Below, piece by piece: positions 1-5,724 of a stretch of 6,968 nucleotides of DNA (position 1 is the stretch's first letter; each line of letters begins with the position of its first letter). Where the stretch lies: contig QMVO01000088.1 of the NCBI GenBank assembly GCA_003661125.1, forward strand, positions 1 through 6,968, read 5' to 3'. The stretch comes from Methanosarcinales archaeon (GTDB lineage Archaea > Halobacteriota > Syntropharchaeia > Alkanophagales > Methanospirareceae). The translations under genes and the position numbers were made by a program. The notes beneath the pieces were generated by a model. The model saw only the letters and a list, made by a program, of their open reading frames with translations, was not told where the DNA came from and searched no databases.

Positions 1-56
1 ACCTCTCTAATTACACCAATTTTGAAATCCCGTGTGTATTTCCTCCTTCTTTTCAT
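1..56 (-). CDS. IS3-type transposase OrfA, N-terminal end (runs off the left edge)
   Basis: Read on the minus strand, an ATG at 56-54 opens MKRRRKYTRDFKIGVIRE and continues past position 1. A short basic start followed by a (K/R)xYTxxFK..V(V/I)RE helix is typical of the DNA-binding OrfA protein of IS3/IS911-type insertion sequences, which binds the element's ends and is normally frameshift-fused to the DDE-bearing OrfB. Only 18 codons are visible, so the helix-turn-helix itself lies outside the window. A GGGGTG ribosome-binding site ends 4 nt before this ATG. An in-frame ATG 18 nt further upstream (74-72) has no such site, so I prefer the inner start. The flanking IS-like terminus supports the call. 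A stand-alone HTH protein of the same superfamily is the main alternative. Confidence 0.72.
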   Translation of the reverse strand, partial: MKRRRKYTRDFKIGVIRE

Positions 57-91
57 CTTGCACCCCTTTTTCATTTTTTCTTATTTCTTAA

Positions 92-121
92 CTTAGTGTC
101 TACTTTTAGGGGCGCACCCCA
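92..121 (-). repeat. Probable terminal inverted repeat of the IS3-type element (one copy visible)
   Basis: Reading inwards from 121 on the minus strand, the terminus starts TGGGGTGCGCCCC, which is itself partly self-complementary (GGGG..CGCCCC), and continues with TAAAAGTAGACACTAAG. Its mate would be at the far end of the element outside the window, so the inner limit of the repeat is an estimate. Confidence 0.5.
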
Positions 122-387
122 CCTATTTTGCTACCGCCAGCTTCATTAAGCTGCTGATGGAGAAGGGAATCGCAGTGATTTTGCGCCTTCGTAAGAATAC
201 CGTTGGCTGGGATGACGCACCAGAATACTCAGGTAGGGGTCGCCCGCGAAAAAAGGGGAAACAGTGGAAGTTAGCAGAACTGCTGAAAGCCCAATCTACG
301 AATATGAACCAATATTCAGAATCGTTGCATAGCTATTATTATCACATGGTAGTTACCTATTATTATTTCTGCAAAAGTTATAGGTAA
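122..387 (+). pseudogene. Fragment of a DDE transposase (IS4/IS701-like), interrupted by the IS3 element
   Basis: In the frame of 157-387 the sequence from 124 reads YFATASFIKLLMEKGI, then (about 175-210) VILRLRKNTVGWDD and (about 235-290) GRGRPRKKGKQWKLAELL. This is the segment of IS4/IS701-type DDE transposases running from the second catalytic aspartate (D-A-Y-F) through the R(L/V)RK strand to the PRKRGRPRKYG loop. The two bases at 122-123 (CC) fit the end of a GCC alanine codon of DAYF, so the catalytic Asp codon is what the IS insertion cut away. Recognisable similarity fades after about 300. The last 25 or so codons, rich in Tyr/Ser/His and ending at TAA 385-387, look like random read-through. 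The N-terminal half, the catalytic Glu region and the 3' end are absent. The ATG at 157 is internal and not a real start, so no functional product is expected. Confidence 0.72.
333..387 (+). promoter_or_regulatory. Leader region of aspS with inverted and direct repeats
   Basis: Just upstream of the aspS ATG, TTACCTAT (353-360) and ATAGGTAA (380-387) form a perfect 8-bp inverted repeat with a 19-nt spacer, leaving 10 nt to the start codon. A 10-bp direct repeat, CTATTATTAT, occurs at 333-342 and 357-366. The second copy is a plausible, though imperfect, archaeal TATA element about 30-40 nt before the ATG. No strong Shine-Dalgarno sequence precedes aspS, so a short or leaderless transcript is possible. 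Whether the repeats act as operator, RNA hairpin or nothing cannot be told from one copy. Confidence 0.3.
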
Positions 388-397
388 AGTAGAGAAC

Positions 398-1717
398 ATG
401 TCGTTACTGATACACAACCGGGAATATTCAACAGAAATAACCGCAGCCGATCATGGAAAAAGGGTAAGCATAGCGGGCTGGGTGCATGAGAAGAGGCATT
501 TAGGTGGAGTCTTTTTCCTTATTGTGCGTGACTTTAGCGGTTTTGCTCAGGTTACACTACACAAAGGCGAAGTAGAAAAGGGGCTGTTTGAACGAGTGAA
601 AAAAGTTCCTCGTGAATCGGTAGTAGCAATAGAGGGGAAAGTAAAGAGAGAGAGAAAGGCGCCGAATGGATATGAAATAATACCCGAGCGAATGGAAGTG
701 CTGAACGAGGCTTCTCAGATTTTACCCCTGGATATCACAGGGAAAGTTGGTGCGGAGTTAGATACGAGGTTAGATGCGAGATTCATGGACTTGAGAACCG
801 AGAGAACAAAGCACATATTTATAATCCGCAGTCGAGTTCTTAAAGTGATAAGGGATTTCCTTGACGGACAAGGGTTTATAGAAACAAACACGCCAAAAAT
901 AGTAAGTGCAGCAACCGAGGGTGGCACTGCCCTATTTCCCATTTCTTATTTTGAGCGAGAAGCGTTCTTAAACCAGAGCCCACAGCTTTACAAACAAATG
1001 CTCATGGCTTCTGGCTTTGACCGCGTGTATGAAATAGCGCCGATATTCAGGGCTGAAGAGCATGACACCACGAAACATCTAAACGAAGCGACCTCGGTGG
1101 ATATAGAAGTTGCGTTTGTATCTGCCAAGGAGGTAATGGCGATATTAGAGGAGCTTATTGCGTGTGTATATTCAGAGATAGAAAGATATCCGGGCTTATC
1201 CAAGCTGAATTTGAACTTAGAAGTCCCAAAAATACCGTTCAGACGTATAACTTATGACGAAGCAATAGCACTGCTCTCTGAAACGGGTGAGGAGATTGAA
1301 TGGGGTGAAGACCTCAGTACTTCAGCTGAGCATACGCTGGGAGAGCTAATAGGCGAGCTTTATTTCATCACTGATTGGCCATGTGCGATAAAACCCTTTT
1401 ATGCACAGCCGATTGATGTTGAGGTCGAGGGAAAGAGAGAAGACATTTGCAATGCGTTTGACCTGATGCATCCAAAATTAGAACTCGCATCAGGCTCGCA
1501 GCGTGTGCATTCATACGAGTTGTTAAAGCGGAACATAGAATCGAAAGGGCTGAACCCTGATAGTTTCGAGTTTTATCTCGATGCTTTTAAGTACGGAATG
1601 CCGCCGCATGCGGGTTGGGGGCTTGGCGTAGAAAGGCTGCTGATGAGTATGCTGGAGATAGACAATATAAGAGAAGTGGTGCTTTTCCCTCGTGATAGGA
1701 GAAGGCTGGCACCGTGA
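398..1717 (+). CDS. aspS: Aspartyl-tRNA synthetase, archaeal type, probably non-discriminating (Asp-tRNA(Asp/Asn))
   Basis: A 439-residue class II aminoacyl-tRNA synthetase, the normal length for the archaeal/eukaryal-type enzyme, which charges tRNA with aspartate in the cytosol. An N-terminal OB-fold anticodon-binding domain (about 1-105; GWVHEKRHLGG at 27-37) precedes the catalytic domain. That domain has motif 1 around 159-176 (GFIETNTPKI..TEGG), the NQSPQLYKQ segment at 192-200, motif 2 at 217-237 (FRAEEHDTTKHLNEA) and motif 3 near the C-terminus (GLGVER 408-413, then LFPRDRRRLAP). The start matches the family N-terminus. Two specificity positions read His30 and Pro89. In archaeal AspRS comparisons His/Pro marks enzymes that also charge tRNA(Asn), whereas Trp/Lys marks strict ones. 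This implies an Asp-tRNA(Asn) amidotransferase (GatCAB) elsewhere in the genome. The family call is secure; the specificity call is inference from two residues. The gene is followed after 66 nt by the promoter of hdrA-1. Confidence 0.96.
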   Translation: MSLLIHNREYSTEITAADHGKRVSIAGWVHEKRHLGGVFFLIVRDFSGFAQVTLHKGEVEKGLFERVKKVPRESVVAIEGKVKRERKAPNGYEIIPERMEVLNEASQILPLDITGKVGAELDTRLDARFMDLRTERTKHIFIIRSRVLKVIRDFLDGQGFIETNTPKIVSAATEGGTALFPISYFEREAFLNQSPQLYKQMLMASGFDRVYEIAPIFRAEEHDTTKHLNEATSVDIEVAFVSAKEVMAILEELIACVYSEIERYPGLSKLNLNLEVPKIPFRRITYDEAIALLSETGEEIEWGEDLSTSAEHTLGELIGELYFITDWPCAIKPFYAQPIDVEVEGKREDICNAFDLMHPKLELASGSQRVHSYELLKRNIESKGLNPDSFEFYLDAFKYGMPPHAGWGLGVERLLMSMLEIDNIREVVLFPRDRRRLAP

Positions 1718-1734
1718 TGTAAAGGGAAAAAAAG

Positions 1735-1776
1735 CAAAAAGTTTATATAAGGATAACGAATATTTAGAAGTGGTGA
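1735..1776 (+). promoter_or_regulatory. Archaeal promoter (BRE/TATA) and ribosome-binding site of the hdrA operon
   Basis: TTTATATA at 1742-1749 is a near-consensus archaeal box A, preceded by an A-rich stretch (CAAAAAG) suited to a TFB-recognition element. Initiation about 25 nt downstream would fall near 1768-1775. The Shine-Dalgarno GGTGA (1772-1776) lies 7 nt before the ATG at 1784, giving a very short leader if this spacing is right. It indicates that the hdrA pair is transcribed independently of aspS. Confidence 0.7.
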
Positions 1777-1783
1777 AAAAGGT

Positions 1784-3394
1784 ATGGCGACAGAAACTGA
1801 AGCCGAGGTAGAAGTAGGGAAGGGAATCAGCATGGAAGAAGCGACAAGGGATATGATGGACTCAATAAAGAACAGGGTTGAAAGATCACTTTTAGAGAAG
1901 ATAGAAGAGAAGGAGGTGGACGTCGTTCCAGAAGCGTTAGTGATAGGAGGAGGGATAGCGGGGATGTATGCCGCACTGGACATAGCAGATGCGGGCTTCA
2001 AGGTGCATTTGGTGGAGCGTACACCTTCTATCGGTGGACACATGGCACAGCTTGATAAGACTTTTCCAACGCTTGATTGTTCCGCATGTATATTAACGCC
2101 GAGATTGGTGGATGTGGGTGTTAATCCGAACATAAATCTGATGAGCCTTTCGGAGGTAATAGGCGTGGAGGGGTCGGTAGGCAATTTCAAAGTGAAGGTG
2201 TTGAAACACGCGAAATACGTGGATGAGGCGACATGTACCGGGTGCATGATGTGTGAAGAAGCATGCAGACTGAAGAACAGGTTTCCAAATGAATTTGATT
2301 TAGGACTGATGAAAAGAGGACCAATATATAGACCTTTCCCTTTTGCGATTCCCGCTGCTTATACCATTGATGCAGAGAGTTGTTTGATGATAAAAAAGGG
2401 AAAATGTGGAAAAGCAACGCTTGAAAGCAATAGAGAAGCAAGGAAAAAGAAAGAGAGGGGTGAAGAGGTAACCAAAGATGAGGCTCCACCCTGTGTTATA
2501 GCCTGTGGTCCAAACTGTATAAATCACGACATGCAGGATGAGGTAGTGGAGTTGAATGTTGGCGGGATTATAGTTGCTACCGGTTATGACATTATAGACC
2601 CGACAGTGTCGGCAGAATACAAGTATGGTGTGTATCCAAATGTAATTACAGGATTGGAGTTTGAACGTTACTCCTCTGCGAGTGGTCCCACGTTTGGTAA
2701 GATAATAGTACCCGGAACGAATAAGGAGCCGAAAGACGTGGTTTTCCTGTCTTGTGTTGGTTCGAGAAACAAGCAAACAGGGTATGAATACTGCTCTCGT
2801 GTATGCTGTATGTATTTAGCGAAGCAGGCGCATTTGCTCCAGGAGAAAGTCCCGGATTGTAATATAACGGTGTGCTATCAAGATGTAAGAGCGTTTGGGA
2901 AAGGATTTGAGGAGTTTTATGACCGTGTGAAGGGCGAAGGTCTCAACTATCGAAGAGGACTTGCATCTGAAATATACAAAAATCCAGGCAGTGATAGAGT
3001 CATAGTGAGGGGAGAAGACACAATGCTTGGCGAGCCTTACGAGCTCGAAGCAGACCTTGTGGTACTTGGAGTAGGCTTGAAACCAAGTGAAGGCAGTGAA
3101 AAGTTATTGGAAATGCTTGGAGTGTCTCTAACGGTGGACAACTTTGCGAAAGAGGCACATCCAAAGCTCAGACCAGTTGATACAGATGTAGAGGGTGTTT
3201 TTGTTACTGGATGCGCGCAGGGTCCAAAGGATATTCCAGACAGTGTTGCGCAGGGTAAAGCCGCGGCTGCTGCTCTCCTTTCTCTCTTAGCGAGGGGTAA
3301 AGCGAGGATAAGACCTTCAGTCGTGGAGATGGAAGAAGAAATGTGCATAAGGCACAAGTCGTTAAGAGAAATGGCAGGTAAGATAGGAGCGTAA
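1784..3394 (+). CDS. HdrA-like FAD/iron-sulfur protein 1, lacking the N-terminal and C-terminal cluster domains
   Basis: A 536-residue HdrA homolog; methanogen HdrA is about 650-660. HdrA is the cytosolic FAD subunit of heterodisulfide-reductase complexes and carries out flavin-based electron bifurcation or confurcation between HdrBC, an electron-input module and ferredoxin. After a linker (1-50) come the FAD Rossmann motif GGGIAG (55-60), SIGGHMAQLDKTFPTLDCSAC with Cys99/Cys102, and an inserted ferredoxin module (Cys151/154/157/161; second set Cys200, 208, 237, 241 and possibly 245). The NAD/FAD fold resumes with VATGYD and the non-canonical cluster motif CX12CX3CC (Cys324, 337, 341, 342), followed by Lys347 in the position of the flavin-contacting lysine of HdrA, as I remember it. 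The N-terminal Cys domain is missing. The C-terminal ferredoxin is reduced to a stub, EEMCIRHKSLREMAGKIGA. A highly charged loop (about 209-236) enlarges the second inserted cluster. It is the first gene of the operon. Expected partner is HdrA-2. The family call is firm; the complex is inferred. Confidence 0.92.
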   Translation: MATETEAEVEVGKGISMEEATRDMMDSIKNRVERSLLEKIEEKEVDVVPEALVIGGGIAGMYAALDIADAGFKVHLVERTPSIGGHMAQLDKTFPTLDCSACILTPRLVDVGVNPNINLMSLSEVIGVEGSVGNFKVKVLKHAKYVDEATCTGCMMCEEACRLKNRFPNEFDLGLMKRGPIYRPFPFAIPAAYTIDAESCLMIKKGKCGKATLESNREARKKKERGEEVTKDEAPPCVIACGPNCINHDMQDEVVELNVGGIIVATGYDIIDPTVSAEYKYGVYPNVITGLEFERYSSASGPTFGKIIVPGTNKEPKDVVFLSCVGSRNKQTGYEYCSRVCCMYLAKQAHLLQEKVPDCNITVCYQDVRAFGKGFEEFYDRVKGEGLNYRRGLASEIYKNPGSDRVIVRGEDTMLGEPYELEADLVVLGVGLKPSEGSEKLLEMLGVSLTVDNFAKEAHPKLRPVDTDVEGVFVTGCAQGPKDIPDSVAQGKAAAAALLSLLARGKARIRPSVVEMEEEMCIRHKSLREMAGKIGA

Positions 3395-3397
3395 TAA

Positions 3398-3404
3398 GGA
3401 GGTG
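3398..3404 (+). promoter_or_regulatory. Strong Shine-Dalgarno site of hdrA-2
   Basis: GGAGGTG lies in the 18-nt gap between the hdrA-1 stop (3392-3394) and the hdrA-2 ATG at 3413, with 8 nt to the start. The short gap and lack of any TATA-like element indicate co-transcription with hdrA-1. The site is a closer match to anti-Shine-Dalgarno than the GGTGA of hdrA-1. Confidence 0.8.
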
Positions 3405-3412
3405 GAAAAGAA

Positions 3413-5617
3413 ATGGCGGAAGAATATGATTATACAAAAGTCCCAATGGAGGGATATGTAGAAGGTGTGGCAGCAGGAGCACCGAAGGAAGCACCAAGGA
3501 TTGGCATTTATGTATGCCACTGCGGGATAAATATAAAGATGGTATTGGATGTGAGGGAACTTATGAACTATGCGGCAACATTACCCAACGTTGCTGTAGC
3601 ACGGCATTATATCTTTATGTGTTCGGACCCGGGGCAAGATTTAATAAGAAAAGATATAGCAGAGGGTAGGGTAAACCACGTGATAGTGGCTTCCTGTTCG
3701 CCTCGTATGCACGAGCCCACTTTCAGAAAGACCTGTTCTGATTCTGGGCTGAATCCGTTTTACTATGAAATGGCGAACATACGCGAACATTGCAGTTGGC
3801 CGCATGTGGATTATCCGGAAGCAGCGATGGAGAAGGCAAAGGAATTGATAAGGAGTGCAGTTGCGAGATGTTCGTTATTGGAATCAATAGAGGAGAAAGA
3901 AGTGCCTGTAACTCCAGAAGTGCTGGTAATAGGAGGAGGCATAACCGGGATGTACGCAGCATTGGACGTGGCGAATGCAGGATACAAGGTGCATCTGGTG
4001 GAGAAAAGTCCATCTATTGGCGGGCATGTGGCTCAATTGAACAGGACTTTCCCAACACTTGAGCGTTCTGCATCTATCCTGACGCCGCGAATGATCGACG
4101 TAGGAGCGCATCCGAACATAAATCTGATGACTTATTCGGAGGTTGAAGAGATAGGCGGGTATATCGGGAATTACGAGGTGAAGGTAAAGCGGAAGCCGAG
4201 ATACATAGATGTGGAGAAATGCAAGGATAAGGATTGTGAATTGTGTGTAGAAGCATGTCCGGTGAAAGATATACCGAACGAATTCGACGAAGGATTGAGT
4301 AAGAGAAGCGCAATCTACCTTCCTTTCCCGTTTGCAGTTCCTCCTGTTTATGTAATTGACGAGGACCACTGCTTGTTGCTAAAAGAGGGTAAGTGTGGCG
4401 ATGCAACGCTCGAAACCATTAAAGAAGGTAAAGCAGTTCCACTTTGCATGGCGGCATGTCCAGGAGCAATAGATTTTGAGCAAAAAGAGGAGACAGTGGA
4501 GTTGAACGTAGGGACAATTATAGTGGCAACCGGATATGATATTATAGACCCCAGTGTATCGGCGGAATACAAATATGGGGAGTATCCAAATGTAATTACG
4601 GGATTGGAGTTCGAGCGGCTGTCTTCCCCAAGCGGTCCCACCGGTGGAAAGATAATAGTGAACGGAAGGGAGCCGAAGGATGTGGTTTTCATCTCCTGCG
4701 TTGGATCGAGGAACAAGCAAACGGGGTATGAATATTGTAGCCGTGTATGCTGCATGTATCTGGCGAAGCAGGCACATCTGGTAAAGGAGCAATTGCCGGA
4801 TGCAAACGTGACGATTTGCTTCCAGGATGTGAGAGCGTTTGGAAAAGGTTTTGAGGAGTTTTACGGACAGGTGAAAACCGAAGGTGTTTTCTACATGAGA
4901 GGACTTCCGGGCGAGATATACAAAAAACCGGGCAGTGATAGAGTAGTGATAAGGGGAGAGAATACGTTGATTGGCGAGCCGTATGAGATGGAAGCGGACC
5001 TTGTGGTGCTTGGTGTGGGATTGAAACCCAATAAAGGCGTGGAGAGTATAGTGGATATGCTGAAACTCTCTAAAACTCCAGACCAGTTCCTATTAGAAGC
5101 GCATCCAAAGCTCAGACCTGTTGATACAGCAACAGATGGGGTATTCATTGCAGGATGCTGTGCGAGTCCAAAAGATATAACGGACAGTATAGCACAGGGG
5201 AAAGCAGCGGCTTCCGGGTCTCTTGTCTATTTAGTTAAGAGCAAGGCGAAGATAGAGCCTGCGATATGCGAGATAAACGAGGAAATTTGTATAGGCTGTG
5301 GGCGCTGTGAGGAGGCTTGCCCGTTTGGCGCGCTTGCACTTGACGAAGTGAGACATGTGATGACGGTAAATGAAGCGGTCTGTAAAGGCTGTGGTGGTTG
5401 TAATGCAATATGTCCTTCGGGAGCGGCGACAATGAAGCATTACCGTGACAGACAGGTATATGCGCAGATAGAGGCGTTGACTGGGGTGACAGAGATAGGG
5501 ATGCCAGTTGAGGTTGCGGGTGCTGCTGTGGCAGCGGAAGCAGCAGGTGCAGGCACAGAAACAGGAGAAGTGAAAGGTGCAGAAATGGAAGTGGAGCAGA
5601 CTTCGGGAACTGAGTAG
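3413..5617 (+). CDS. HdrA-like FAD/iron-sulfur protein 2, full domain set plus an acidic C-terminal tail
   Basis: A 734-residue HdrA homolog, longer than the usual 650-660. The N-terminal domain (about 29-135) has Cys35/Cys37 in GIYVCHCGIN, Cys70 (MCSDPG) and Cys95 (SCSPRMHEPTF). The FAD Rossmann motif is GGGITG (174-179). The segment that in HdrA normally reads DCSxC is ERSAS here (217-221), so both cysteines are gone. The inserted ferredoxin module has Cys270/275/278/282 and Cys320/328/345/349. The CX12CX3CC motif is intact (Cys429, 442, 446, 447) with Lys452 after it. The C-terminal ferredoxin has two full CxxCxxCxxxCP motifs (626-636, 657-667), and residues 678-689 (RDRQVYAQIEAL) match where HdrA usually ends. 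About 45 extra Ala/Gly/Glu/Thr-rich residues follow. It is the second gene of the operon, 18 nt after hdrA-1, and the likely ferredoxin-facing half of an HdrA-1/HdrA-2 heterodimer. The family is certain; substrate partners are not encoded here. Confidence 0.94.
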   Translation: MAEEYDYTKVPMEGYVEGVAAGAPKEAPRIGIYVCHCGINIKMVLDVRELMNYAATLPNVAVARHYIFMCSDPGQDLIRKDIAEGRVNHVIVASCSPRMHEPTFRKTCSDSGLNPFYYEMANIREHCSWPHVDYPEAAMEKAKELIRSAVARCSLLESIEEKEVPVTPEVLVIGGGITGMYAALDVANAGYKVHLVEKSPSIGGHVAQLNRTFPTLERSASILTPRMIDVGAHPNINLMTYSEVEEIGGYIGNYEVKVKRKPRYIDVEKCKDKDCELCVEACPVKDIPNEFDEGLSKRSAIYLPFPFAVPPVYVIDEDHCLLLKEGKCGDATLETIKEGKAVPLCMAACPGAIDFEQKEETVELNVGTIIVATGYDIIDPSVSAEYKYGEYPNVITGLEFERLSSPSGPTGGKIIVNGREPKDVVFISCVGSRNKQTGYEYCSRVCCMYLAKQAHLVKEQLPDANVTICFQDVRAFGKGFEEFYGQVKTEGVFYMRGLPGEIYKKPGSDRVVIRGENTLIGEPYEMEADLVVLGVGLKPNKGVESIVDMLKLSKTPDQFLLEAHPKLRPVDTATDGVFIAGCCASPKDITDSIAQGKAAASGSLVYLVKSKAKIEPAICEINEEICIGCGRCEEACPFGALALDEVRHVMTVNEAVCKGCGGCNAICPSGAATMKHYRDRQVYAQIEALTGVTEIGMPVEVAGAAVAAEAAGAGTETGEVKGAEMEVEQTSGTE

Positions 5618-5640
5618 AGGGAATTTTAACTCCCTCTTTT
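5616..5640 (+). terminator. Hairpin/T-tract terminator of the hdrA operon
   Basis: AGAGGGA (5616-5622) and TCCCTCT (5631-5637) form a perfect 7-bp stem with an 8-nt loop, followed by a pyrimidine-rich tract (TTTT at 5637-5640, then CCTCTTATTTTG). The stem begins within the hdrA-2 stop codon. A T-rich tract alone suffices for many archaeal terminators; the stem adds support. It separates the plus-strand operon from the minus-strand genes arriving from the right. Confidence 0.7.
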
Positions 5641-5724
5641 CCTCTTATTTTGTCTTCTCTCCCATCTTCTCACCTCGTATATTAATTTGCAGATGCTTTC
5701 TTTCGCATCATATCATCCTCTTCT
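5641..5724. other. Short convergent intergenic region
   Basis: This stretch lies between the hdrA terminator and the decayed minus-strand fragment. It holds no gene I can support. On the minus strand a GAGGTGA site (5676-5670) is correctly placed before an ATG at 5665-5663, but the frame closes after six codons (MGEKTK, stop 5647-5645), so it looks like a gene-start relic or chance. Confidence 0.4.

Larger units (their letters stand above)
1..121 (-). mobile_element. Left end of an IS3-family insertion sequence
   Basis: The element begins with TG at 121-120 on the minus strand and reads into CCCCTAAAAGTAGACAC, a form common at the termini of IS3-family elements (IS150-like group). A 35-65 nt leader follows and then orfA starts. 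The remainder, including the right terminus, lies beyond position 1. The outer boundary at 121/122 is set by two agreeing signals. The TG terminus falls there, and a different transposase sequence begins directly at 122 in mid-codon. The exact subgroup cannot be decided without the other end. Confidence 0.65.

Noticed and set aside
157..387. A complete 76-codon gene starting at the ATG at 157
   Set aside because: The frame is open upstream and the sequence before the ATG (YFATASFIKLL) is part of the same transposase homology, so the ATG is internal to a broken gene.
1573..2247. Minus-strand open frame of 224 codons across the aspS/hdrA-1 junction
   Set aside because: It is antisense to two securely identified genes, is Ser/Thr/Pro-rich as expected for the complement of their codon use, has no recognisable motif, and would run through the hdrA promoter.
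2187..4792. Several minus- and plus-strand frames of 90-160 codons inside the hdrA genes
   Set aside because: All overlap well-conserved HdrA domains in other frames, and the same shadows recur in both paralogs because the genes are homologous. They have no family motifs of their own.
3741..5230. Recent duplication or gene conversion between hdrA-1 and hdrA-2
   Set aside because: Protein stretches are nearly identical, but the corresponding DNA differs at many third codon positions (for example 2542-2665 against 4490-4615). This fits an older duplication under strong purifying selection.
5692..5709. GATGC...GCATC stem-loop after the hdrA terminator
   Set aside because: It has only 5 bp with no extension or T-tract of its own in the right place; this is expected by chance.
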